21,461 bases of DNA from Deltaproteobacteria bacterium RBG_13_61_14. Its GTDB lineage: Bacteria > RBG-13-61-14. Under the pieces are notes generated by a model, which was not told the DNA's origin, searched no databases, and saw only the letters and a list, made by a program, of their open reading frames with translations. Below, piece after piece: positions 15,696-21,461 of the stretch. Within the stretch, counting starts at the first letter, position 1; each line of letters begins with the position of its first letter. The stretch covers positions 30,313 through 51,773 of the forward strand of contig MGQK01000063.1 in NCBI GenBank assembly GCA_001797815.1. Direction: 5' to 3'. The position numbers were made by a program, and so were the translations under genes.

Positions 15696-16300
15696 GGCCC
15701 GGCCTCTGCTTCTTTAAGATGCCGGGCGATATCCTGACGGAGCGGTTCGGCGTCCTCCGGCGCCTGGATCATGGCCGCGCGCAAGTCTTGCAAGGCGCCG
15801 GCGCGGTCACCCTGGCCGAGCTTGACCCGGCCCCGGGTGAAAAGGTAATAGGGCAAGTTGGCCCCGTCCAGTGCCACGGCCTGGTCCGCGGCCGAAAGCG
15901 CTTGGTCGAGCTTCCCGAGCCCGAGGTAACCCCGGGCCAGCTCATCGAGAATCTCGGCATCGCCCGGGGATAGCTCGTGCGCCTTTTCGTAGCATTTCAG
16001 CGCCGGCCGGAGTTTGCCCAGGGCCCGGTCGGCGTTGCCCAGGCCCAGCCAGGCGGGCGCGTTCTTCTCGTCCAACCGGGTGGCCCGCTCGAACTCGGCC
16101 TGCGCCGCCGGCCAGTCCCCGGCCTGCGCATAGCTCAGGCCCAGCTTCACGTGTTCTTGGCCGCGGGAGGGATCGTTTTCAATGGCCAACCGCGAGAGGG
16201 TCTGGCAGGCGGGAAGGCCCAGGAGAAGAGGAAGAGTTAAACACAAAGACACAAAGAAGAAATTTCTATTACTTTTCACTTTCCACTTTTTACTGTGCAC
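15692..16300 (-). CDS. TPR-repeat lipoprotein
   Basis: A signal peptide with a plausible lipobox (LPAC, lipidated Cys32) is followed by about four tetratricopeptide repeats, about residues 50-190, including YAQAGDWPAAQAEFERA and LGKLDQALSAADQAVAL. It is probably anchored in a membrane and serves as a protein-protein scaffold; no partner can be named. The start is uncertain: GTG at 16300, GTG at 16279 and GTG at 16252 are all in frame, and none has a good ribosome site. The region coding for the signal peptide overlaps intergenic-type repeat DNA. The gene begins about 10 bases after pyrE and ends overlapping larE, so it should be in the same operon. Confidence 0.82.
   Translation of the reverse strand: MHSKKWKVKSNRNFFFVSLCLTLPLLLGLPACQTLSRLAIENDPSRGQEHVKLGLSYAQAGDWPAAQAEFERATRLDEKNAPAWLGLGNADRALGKLRPALKCYEKAHELSPGDAEILDELARGYLGLGKLDQALSAADQAVALDGANLPYYLFTRGRVKLGQGDRAGALQDLRAAMIQAPEDAEPLRQDIARHLKEAEAGP
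16222..16263 (-). repeat. CTCTGTGT-type word repeat, copy 2
   Basis: Read on the minus strand, TTTCTTCT is followed by GTGTCTTTGTGTTTAACTC and then TTCCTCTTCTCC. This resembles the intergenic stretch at 837-890, minus an internal segment. Here it encodes part of the TPR protein's signal peptide (FFVSLCLTLPLLL). Confidence 0.6.
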
Positions 16301-16318
16301 CGTGCACTGTTCACTTTT
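16271..16318. repeat. TTCAC/GTGCAC word repeat between pyrE and the TPR gene
   Basis: Short related words follow one another on the plus strand: TTTTCAC, TTTCCAC, TTTTTACT, GTGCAC twice (16295-16300 and 16302-16307) and TGTTCAC. It spans the pyrE stop and the proposed TPR start codon. Confidence 0.55.
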
Positions 16319-16883
16319 TCTCCCGGGCTGCAGCCTTGAGCTCCGTGGCCGTGAAGAGCGCGAACAGGGGATAGCCCTTGGCCGCCAGCGCCTCCCGGCC
16401 GCCCTCTTCCCGGTCCACCAGGGCCAGGACTTCCACCACCTTCGCGCCCTCGGCCTCCACCGCGGCGATCGCCTGCAAGGCCGAACCCCCTGTCGTCACC
16501 ACGTCTTCCAGGATGGCCACCCGGTCGCTCTTGCGCAAGTTGCCTTCGATTCGCCGGCCGGTGCCATGCCCCTTGGCTTCCTTGCGCACGATGAAGCCCC
16601 GGAGCGGCGATCCCGCGATCTGGCTCCTCACGATCAGGGCCGCGGCCATCGGGTCCGCGCCCAGGGTCAGCCCGCCCACCGCGTCCACCGGCTCCGGCAG
16701 GCCCTGGATGCGCTCGAGCAAAAGCCGCGCGGTCAGGTCGGCGCCCTCGGGGTCGAGGGTGGTGGTGCGGCAGTCCACGTAATAGTCCGAGGTCTTGCCC
16801 GAGGCGAGGGTGAAAGACCCAACCTGGAAGGAATTCCGGAGGATGACCGCTTGGAGCCTTTGTCGCATTTCCGGATAATTCAT
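16311..16883 (-). CDS. pyrE: Orotate phosphoribosyltransferase
   Basis: This 190-residue enzyme forms OMP from orotate and PRPP in pyrimidine synthesis. The PRPP-binding motif VAILEDVVTTGGSAL spans 122-136. Other typical parts are FTLASGKTSDYYVDCR (24-39), VGGLTLGADPMAAA, and FIVRKEAKGHGTGRRIEG. Length is normal. The ATG at 16883 overlaps the stop of the HEPN gene as ATGA, so its translation is probably coupled to the upstream MNT-HEPN genes. The C-terminal codons run into repeat DNA. Confidence 0.97.
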   Translation of the reverse strand: MNYPEMRQRLQAVILRNSFQVGSFTLASGKTSDYYVDCRTTTLDPEGADLTARLLLERIQGLPEPVDAVGGLTLGADPMAAALIVRSQIAGSPLRGFIVRKEAKGHGTGRRIEGNLRKSDRVAILEDVVTTGGSALQAIAAVEAEGAKVVEVLALVDREEGGREALAAKGYPLFALFTATELKAAAREKK

Positions 16884-17293
16884 TGAAGGTCCACTGGAAT
16901 CTGGTGAAGGATCGTTTCCCTAACTTTGCGCGCCGACTTAACCGCCTTCCTCGCATTCTCAAGAGTCAGCTCGGAGAGATCCCCCGGGTAACGGACATCC
17001 ACGCTGTAATCCGTCAACACGGTTGCTTCGCGCAGGGAATCCGCCAGCGGTTTATCCACCTTTGCCACCAGGTTGAGGAGCTCACCAATATCGTGAGTCT
17101 TGGGATACTCGACTTGATGCCAGACCAGAAAGGCTTTAAGAAATTTTTCTGCGGTTTGCTGGGCGTGGAAGGCGGCGATATCGGGGAAAGGCTCTCTTGC
17201 GTTAAGTAAGGCGGCTGCGGCGTTCAAATCGTTCTCGGCCTTTTGAATCCACTGCCGGGTGAATTCGCGTTTAACCTGCTCAGGCGGCTTCAT
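16880..17293 (-). CDS. HEPN-domain protein, partner of the MNT protein
   Basis: This 137-residue all-helical protein has typical HEPN features: WIQKAENDLNAAAALL (15-30), FHAQQTAEKFLKAFLVW (42-58), PKTHDIGELLNL (64-75) and VRYPGD (100-105). HEPN proteins next to MNT proteins act in several known pairs as toxins, often RNases, with the MNT partner as antitoxin. An R-x4-H pattern occurs at Arg125-His130 (RETILH) in the last helix, where the HEPN nuclease motif is expected; whether it is the active motif is unproven. The start overlaps the MNT gene by 14 bases, and the end overlaps pyrE by 4. Confidence 0.87.
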   Translation of the reverse strand: MKPPEQVKREFTRQWIQKAENDLNAAAALLNAREPFPDIAAFHAQQTAEKFLKAFLVWHQVEYPKTHDIGELLNLVAKVDKPLADSLREATVLTDYSVDVRYPGDLSELTLENARKAVKSARKVRETILHQIPVDLQ

Positions 17294-17600
17294 AGATCAC
17301 CCGGCCGTATTTGCTCGCAGGATAGGCGATTCCACCGATGACGTTTTTGCTCTCCTCAAAGTGCTCCATGGTCATGAGAAGAATATCAAAAGGATACCCC
17401 AAACTGCGCAGGGACTCGCGGATTTGCCTTCGCTCTTCGCGGGGATTAGCCAGCTTCGTTTTGATAATGAGAAGGTCAATATCACTGTCCCTGGTCATCC
17501 CACCGGTGGCCGCCGAGCCGAAGAGGATAATCCGGTCCGGCCGGGATACGCTAGTCACCCGCTGGATGATCTCCTCGCGCAATTTCTCATCAATCCCCAT
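17280..17600 (-). CDS. MNT-type nucleotidyltransferase (second, intact module)
   Basis: This 106-residue minimal nucleotidyltransferase has the GS-x10-DxD motif at Gly28-Ser29 and Asp40-Asp42 (DSDIDLLII) and a later acidic residue in FDILLM. MNT antitoxins of this kind can AMPylate or otherwise block their HEPN partner. The intact HEPN gene follows with a 14-base overlap. The ATG at 17600 is preceded by GGAAGGG about 11 bases upstream. The start lies inside the tail of the broken HEPN remnant. Confidence 0.88.
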   Translation of the reverse strand: MGIDEKLREEIIQRVTSVSRPDRIILFGSAATGGMTRDSDIDLLIIKTKLANPREERRQIRESLRSLGYPFDILLMTMEHFEESKNVIGGIAYPASKYGRVIYEAA

Positions 17601-17679
17601 GACGGCTCATTCCCTTCCGAGCTTTGAATCCCATCTTGGCCACCGCCAGCATCTGGCGCGCGTGCTCAAGGTCGCTCAT
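17590..17679 (-). pseudogene. Truncated HEPN gene remnant of the first module
   Basis: An ATG at 17679 overlaps the end of the first MNT gene by 14 bases, exactly as in the intact module. It encodes only 29 residues. They begin MSDLEHARQMLAVAKM and continue to KARKGM, which resembles the first helix of HEPN proteins. The frame then runs into the next MNT start region and stops at 17590. The HAQQ...EK core and the rest of the domain, roughly 100 residues, are missing, so this looks like an internal or 3' deletion. The short peptide might still be made. Confidence 0.7.
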
Positions 17680-18019
17680 AAAGCACCCTTCCCTCGCGGA
17701 GCGTCGTCGCAATGATATGGTTGATGGAATTCCGCCACTTCTCAAATTCCTTGATGCTGTAAACCAGGATGTCCTTCGGGATCTCAAAAGCCGACAAAGC
17801 CTCCCGAATCCGCACCAACTCCTCCAGCCGGCCGCGGCTTCCGCCAAATTCCTCCCGCTCCACAATCATCAAGTCTAAATCCGAATTCGGCCCGCCCCCG
17901 CCCCACACCAGCGACCCAAACAGGACGATCTTTTCCGGGTCCACCTCCCGGATAATGGCCTGAACCATCTCCTCCAGAACTTGGTCGTTGATCTCGATCA
18001 TGGGATTTACCTTGTCCAT
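17666..18019 (-). CDS. MNT-type nucleotidyltransferase (first module, orphaned)
   Basis: This protein of 117 residues has GS-x10-DxD at Gly35-Ser36 and Asp47-Asp49 (NSDLDLMIV) within IVLFGSLVWGGGGP, and a later IPKDILVY strand. It is only distantly similar to the second MNT protein, so the two modules are not a recent duplication. Its own HEPN partner, starting 14 bases before its stop, is reduced to a fragment, leaving a likely orphan antitoxin. ATG 18019 has AGG 7 bases upstream. ATG 18001 (MIEINDQ) has AAGG 8 bases upstream and is an equally good start. It is the first gene of the leftward run that reaches larE. Confidence 0.85.
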   Translation of the reverse strand: MDKVNPMIEINDQVLEEMVQAIIREVDPEKIVLFGSLVWGGGGPNSDLDLMIVEREEFGGSRGRLEELVRIREALSAFEIPKDILVYSIKEFEKWRNSINHIIATTLREGRVLYERP

Positions 18020-18091
18020 ATTTTAACCTGATTCCATTCGTCTTGCCAACCCCTTCCCGCCTAGCGGGCCTGCGAAATAAAATGGGGGCAA

Positions 18092-18148
18092 GTTGTGGTA
18101 CAGGCGTCTCGCCTGCCTGGCGTGCAGGCTGGAAGCCCGCCCCACAAC
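18092..18148. repeat. 57-base palindromic element upstream of the hydrolase
   Basis: Outer arms GTTGTGG (18092-18098) and CCACAAC (18142-18148) enclose an inner CAGGCG-TCT-CGCCTG hairpin (18101-18115) and a second GC-rich part containing GCAGGCTGG. The layout is that of a small mobile palindromic repeat. It lies between the divergent MNT and hydrolase genes. Confidence 0.75.
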
Positions 18149-18230
18149 CCGGCTCAGTCCCATCCCCCTAAACTCTGCTATGATAAAGCCCGGCACCGTG
18201 CCCGTAATCCCAATGGAGCGATCCATTACC

Positions 18231-19277
18231 ATGACCAACCCCATCCTGAACTGGATCGGTGGCATCCCGGACCTGCTCTTCCTGCGCATGCCCTCTTTCA
18301 TGCTCGAAACCAACCCCGCGACCTACTCCGAATACCTCGACCAGCTCCGCTTCTACTCCTCCGGCCGCTTCGCCGAGCCGGGCGAGCCTTTCTTCTCTCT
18401 GCCCCAGGAGGCGCCCGCTTTCGAGGTCCTCGAGAGCCGGCCCGATCGCAGCGGCGTCCTGGAGGTGCTCTGCTACCCCAGCCGCTACCAGGTCCGCAAC
18501 CCCGCCCTGCGCGAGGCCTTCGCCAGCCACCCGGCCAACCTCCACGGCTACCTCCACCTGTGGCGGCATCAGCCTCGCGGCTCCCGGCCCCTGGTCCTCT
18601 GCCTGCACGGCTTCATGATGCACGGACCCCGCCGCGCCCGGGCCATGTTCAAGATTGACGCCCTGTTGCGCCGCGGCCTGGACGTGGGCCTTTTTCACCA
18701 GCCGTTTCACTGGCGCCGGGCCGAGCAGCCGGGCCGGCAATACCTGCTCGGGCCCCAAAACCTCCCGCTCACCATCGAGACCTTCGGCCAGAACCTCCAC
18801 GACCTCCATTCCTCGGTCCTCCTCCTCCAGGGCCTGGGCTACGGCCGCATCGGCCTGATCGGCGCCAGCCTCGGCGGATACACCTCAGCCCTCTATGCCG
18901 CCCATGCCGCGGCGGTGGACTTTATGTTCCTGGCCGTGCCCGCCCTCGATTTCTTCCGCTACTTGCGGCCCCGCCCCGGCCTCTTCGCCTTCCCGGTGGA
19001 CGAGACCATTGTCTCCGAGACCCGCCAGGCCCTGGACCTGGTCACGCCCTGGCGCTACGCGCCCAGGTTTGATCCGGACCGCATCTGCGTGGTGGCCCAC
19101 GCCGGCGACCGCCTCTGTGAAGCGCGCCTCACCCGCGCCTGGGTCGAGCAGTGGCAGATCAAGAACTACACCGAAGTGCCCGGCGGCCATTGGCTCCACT
19201 TCGGCGGAAACTTGAGAGGCAGGATCTGGTACGCCTGGCTGGAAAAGATGGGCTACTTACAAAACTGCTTAATCTAA
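18231..19277 (+). CDS. Alpha/beta hydrolase, substrate unknown
   Basis: The protein of about 348 residues has the serine-hydrolase layout: PLVLCLHGFMMHGP as the strand and oxyanion loop, GLIGASLGGYTSAL as the nucleophile elbow (GASLGG), and GGHWLHF near the C-terminus with the likely catalytic histidine. An acid in the AHAGDRLCE region is probable. No signal peptide is evident. The frame stays open upstream to 18093, but that part is coded by a palindromic element, so it is unlikely to be real. ATG 18231 (MTNPILNW) is preferred, with ATG 18213 as an alternative; neither has a well-spaced ribosome site. TATGAT at 18179-18184 may be a -10 box. The last codons and stop lie in the palindrome at 19269-19309. 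Confidence 0.85.
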   Translation: MTNPILNWIGGIPDLLFLRMPSFMLETNPATYSEYLDQLRFYSSGRFAEPGEPFFSLPQEAPAFEVLESRPDRSGVLEVLCYPSRYQVRNPALREAFASHPANLHGYLHLWRHQPRGSRPLVLCLHGFMMHGPRRARAMFKIDALLRRGLDVGLFHQPFHWRRAEQPGRQYLLGPQNLPLTIETFGQNLHDLHSSVLLLQGLGYGRIGLIGASLGGYTSALYAAHAAAVDFMFLAVPALDFFRYLRPRPGLFAFPVDETIVSETRQALDLVTPWRYAPRFDPDRICVVAHAGDRLCEARLTRAWVEQWQIKNYTEVPGGHWLHFGGNLRGRIWYAWLEKMGYLQNCLI

Positions 19278-19309
19278 TAATTGGGGTCTGACCCCAATTA
19301 TTAGATTAA
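19269..19309. repeat. Perfect 41-base palindrome with GGGGTC-T-GACCCC core
   Basis: Arms of 20 bases (19269-19288 and 19290-19309) pair perfectly around a single T. The outer part is A/T-rich (TTAATCTAATAATT) and the core is GGGGTC. The left arm supplies the last sense codons and the stop of the hydrolase gene. A similar core returns at 19992-20002. Confidence 0.93.
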
Positions 19310-19412
19310 CGGGGTTATTAGGTTCCTTGTCATCCGCTTCTGGAAGCGCTAGGATGGTCCCGTTCCCCGCAGCTTGAGTCGCCACCTTTTCCCGAACTCC
19401 TGGAGGCGCTTG

Positions 19413-19982
19413 ATGCCGGCCCATCTCTCTGATCTTGAAATCGAGTCCGTCCGGTTTGGCGGCCAGAACCTCTTCTCCATGGAATTGGCCGAGACCGAAA
19501 TGTTGGAGCTGGGGATCTGGCTGGAGCGGGCCGGCGCCGAATACTACCGCTTCCTGGCCCAATCCACCTCGGAGCCGAAACTCCGGGAATTTTTCCTGCG
19601 CCTGGTCGGCATCGAGTGGGACCATGAGGAAAAGATGGAGGGCATCTTTCGCGACGCCCACGAGCGCCAGGTGGAACCCCTGGGCCGGGAAGAGGGCCTG
19701 CTTGGCCGCGCCTACCTGGAGCGGCTGCAGGAGATGGCGATCAAGAAAATTTTCCCCAAAGGTTTTGAAATCCCTACCTTCGAGTTTGGGCCCAAGCCCC
19801 TGGCCGACTCGCTTTTGGCCGCCCTCGAAGCCGAGCGCAAGAGCGCGGCCCTGTTCAAATACCTCTACCGCTTCCGCATGCACGGCCCGGCCCGGGAAAC
19901 TTTGCTGGTCCTTTACGAGGACGAGCGACAGCACATCAGCGACATTGAAAAGATTATGCGGGAAATCGAGACCGGCAAGTAG
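19413..19982 (+). CDS. Ferritin-like (rubrerythrin-type) di-iron domain protein
   Basis: This 189-residue helical protein has the ligand spacing of a ferritin-like four-helix bundle: Glu38 or Glu43 in ERAGAEYYRFL, Glu68-x2-His71 in IEWDHEEKM, Glu139 or Glu141 in ALEAERKSAALF, and Glu171-x2-His174 in EDERQHI. It may bind two irons and deal with peroxide or iron, as rubrerythrin-related proteins do, but there is no rubredoxin-type CxxC domain. The start at 19413 is chosen because GGAGG lies 6 bases upstream; an ATG at 19374 in the same frame lacks this. The gene stands alone, flanked on both sides by GGGGTC palindromes. Confidence 0.8.
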   Translation: MPAHLSDLEIESVRFGGQNLFSMELAETEMLELGIWLERAGAEYYRFLAQSTSEPKLREFFLRLVGIEWDHEEKMEGIFRDAHERQVEPLGREEGLLGRAYLERLQEMAIKKIFPKGFEIPTFEFGPKPLADSLLAALEAERKSAALFKYLYRFRMHGPARETLLVLYEDERQHISDIEKIMREIETGK

Positions 19983-19991
19983 AGCGGGTCG

Positions 19992-20002
19992 GGGTCAGAC
20001 CC
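19992..20002. repeat. GGGTC-A-GACCC palindrome after the ferritin-like gene
   Basis: This short palindrome shares its core with the 41-base palindrome at 19269-19309. It lies 9 bases past the stop codon of the ferritin-like gene. Confidence 0.7.
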
Positions 20003-20048
20003 TGACGATTTTCACAATTCGCGGTTATCGGTAAGGAGGAAGAGGGGC

Positions 20049-21272
20049 TTACTCGTAGCGGAGGGTTTCGATGGGGTCGAGGCGGGAGGCGCGCCAGGCG
20101 GGGTAAAAGCCGAAGAAGATGCCGACCGCGGCGGAAAAGAGGAGGGCGATCAGGATCGAGCCGGGCGAGACCAGGACCGGCCAGCCGTTGGTCCGGCCGA
20201 CCACCTGGGCGAGGATCATGCCCAGAGCGATCCCGATCAGGCCGCCGCTTGCGGCCAGGGCCACCGCCTCGACCAGGAACTGCATCAGGATATCCTGCCG
20301 GCGCGCGCCCACGGCCATGCGCAGGCCGATCTCGCGGGTGCGCTCGGTGACCGAGACCAGCATGATGTTCATGATCCCGATGCCGCCCACCAGGAGGGAA
20401 ATGGAGGCGATGACGGTGAGGAGGATGGTCATCACCTGGGAGACCTGGGTGATGGTCTTGGTCACCTCGGTCATGTCCATGATGGTGAAATCATCGTCCG
20501 CATCCGGGGCCAGGTGGTGGCGCTGGCGCAGGATCGCCCGGATCTCCTCCTGGGCCGGCTCCATGTGGTCCATGGAGTCGAGGGTGGCGAGGAGCTGGTC
20601 CACGTCGGCGAAGGGCGAGTTCTGGAGCACCCGGCGGATGGTGGTCCAGGGCGCGACCACGGTGTCGTCCTGGTCCTGGCCCCAGGCGGTGGAACCCTTG
20701 GGTTGGAACACGCCGATCACGCGGAAGGGTATGTTCTGGATGCGGATGGTCTGGTCGATCGGGTCGGTATCGGTAAAGAGATTCTTGACCACGGTCTGGC
20801 CCAGCACGCACACCCGCGCCGCGGTCAGGACCTCGGACTCCGTGAAGAAACCGCCTTGGGCCAGCTCCAAGTTGCGCACGCTCAAATAGTTGGGGTCCAC
20901 CCCCTGGATATGGGTGGACCAGTTGTTCTCCTGATAAATCACCTGTCGTCCGGTCCGCACCAGGGGGGTCAGGGCCACCACATAGGGGACCTCGTTGAGG
21001 ATGGCCTTGCCGTCCTCGGCGGTGAGGGTGCGCTGGGTGCCGGCGCCCCCCATCCTGCCCCCGAAGTGGCTAGTGCCCGGAAAGATCACAAGCAGGTTGT
21101 TGCCCATGCTCCGGATCTGGTCCTGGATCATGACGTGGGCACCCTCGCCCACGGCGACCACGGCAATGACCGCGGCGATGCCGACGATGATGCCGAGCAT
21201 GGTCAGGAAGGACCGGACCTTGTTGCGGACCAAGGCCCGAAACGCCACCCACAAGATCATGGCGAAGTTCAT
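20049..21272 (-). CDS. MacB-type ABC transporter permease
   Basis: This 407-residue protein has the MacB/FtsX fold. TM1 lies at about 18-42 ([20 protein letters not shown]); a large periplasmic domain follows; then come three TM helices from about 278 on. [19 protein letters not shown] and the C-terminal [17 protein letters not shown] are hallmark motifs. Family members export peptides, macrolides or lipoproteins, or transmit force across the membrane; the cargo here cannot be told. The start overlaps the stop of the upstream ATPase as ATGA, so the two are coupled. A membrane-fusion protein, if any, would lie outside the window. Confidence 0.95.
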   Translation of the reverse strand: MNFAMILWVAFRALVRNKVRSFLTMLGIIVGIAAVIAVVAVGEGAHVMIQDQIRSMGNNLLVIFPGTSHFGGRMGGAGTQRTLTAEDGKAILNEVPYVVALTPLVRTGRQVIYQENNWSTHIQGVDPNYLSVRNLELAQGGFFTESEVLTAARVCVLGQTVVKNLFTDTDPIDQTIRIQNIPFRVIGVFQPKGSTAWGQDQDDTVVAPWTTIRRVLQNSPFADVDQLLATLDSMDHMEPAQEEIRAILRQRHHLAPDADDDFTIMDMTEVTKTITQVSQVMTILLTVIASISLLVGGIGIMNIMLVSVTERTREIGLRMAVGARRQDILMQFLVEAVALAASGGLIGIALGMILAQVVGRTNGWPVLVSPGSILIALLFSAAVGIFFGFYPAWRASRLDPIETLRYE

Positions 21273-21461
21273 AGGATCTGTCCGTCCCGCATGGTGATCT
21301 TCCGGCGGGCGTAGCGGGCGATGTCTTCTTCGTGCGTGATCAGGACGATGGTGATGCCTTCGGCGTTGAGCTGCTCGAAGATAGACATAATCTCCCGGCT
21401 GGAGCGGGTGTCAAGGTTTCCGGTCGGCTCGTCCGCCAAAATCAGCGGCGGCTGGTTGATC
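21269..21461 (-). CDS. MacB-type ABC transporter ATPase, 5' part beyond window
   Basis: The last 63 codons are visible. They include Walker B LILADEPT, the D-loop TGNLDT, and the H-loop in [10 protein letters not shown], then RDGQIL and a TGA at 21271-21269. This order is standard for LolD/MacB-type ATPases. Walker A and the signature motif lie beyond the edge. The stop overlaps the permease start. Confidence 0.95.
   Translation of the reverse strand, partial: INQPPLILADEPTGNLDTRSSREIMSIFEQLNAEGITIVLITHEEDIARYARRKITMRDGQIL

Noticed and set aside
17680-17865. Upstream extension of the HEPN remnant to a 91-residue frame
   Set aside because: The extension is antisense-like low-complexity sequence in the wrong frame of the MNT gene. 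Only the part from 17679 resembles HEPN.
18093-18230. Upstream extension of the hydrolase by 46 codons
   Set aside because: It begins inside a palindromic repeat and codes for an Arg/Pro-rich stretch without family likeness.
1-21461. CRISPR array, tRNA, rRNA, insertion sequence or prophage
   Set aside because: No regularly spaced repeats, cloverleaf with CCA-type end, rRNA core sequence, transposase or integrase was recognised on either strand.

Overview
This is a GC-rich bacterial chromosome segment, by eye about 60 percent GC, that carries the dnaA-dnaN region and very probably the replication origin. The genes point to a Gram-negative-type cell: a TPR lipoprotein, a MacB-type ABC exporter, a secreted carboxylesterase and a CsgG-like exported protein. 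Intergenic gaps are packed with palindromes and short-word quasi-repeats of a kind I associate with environmental, uncultivated lineages. I cannot name the phylum from sequence alone.

Layout. Positions 1-624 hold the 5' part of a leftward CsgG-like gene. Positions 625-895 are a repeat-filled gap with four hairpins in a row. glnA (896-2308, leftward) and a methyl-accepting chemotaxis protein (2486-4342, rightward) diverge from a short promoter region. A 630-base gap follows, with a sigma-70-like promoter and an inverted pair of DnaA boxes. Then come dnaA, a 291-base gap that looks like the unwinding part of oriC, dnaN, alr, an AlbA_2/Schlafen-type ATP-binding regulator, purD, a secreted type-B carboxylesterase and an AcsE-like methyl-folate domain protein. 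All of these run rightward. The switch of gene direction around 2.4 kb agrees with leading-strand orientation away from an origin near dnaA.

Positions 14865-18019 are a leftward run. In transcription order it holds an MNT nucleotidyltransferase, the remnant of its HEPN partner, a second MNT gene with an intact HEPN partner, pyrE, a TPR lipoprotein and larE. Most junctions overlap (14, 3, 14, 4 and 4 bases), so this is probably one operon in which a toxin-antitoxin-like module sits directly ahead of pyrimidine synthesis. The window ends with a rightward alpha/beta hydrolase, a rightward ferritin-like protein flanked by GGGGTC palindromes, and a leftward MacB-type permease with the end of its ATPase.

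Worth a second look: the origin architecture, including a second head-to-head DnaA-box pair inside alr; the tandem MNT-HEPN modules with one gutted HEPN gene, coupled to pyrE; a three-cysteine LarE; and the dense palindrome families, one copy of which lies in frame inside a gene while another repeat appears to encode part of a signal peptide.
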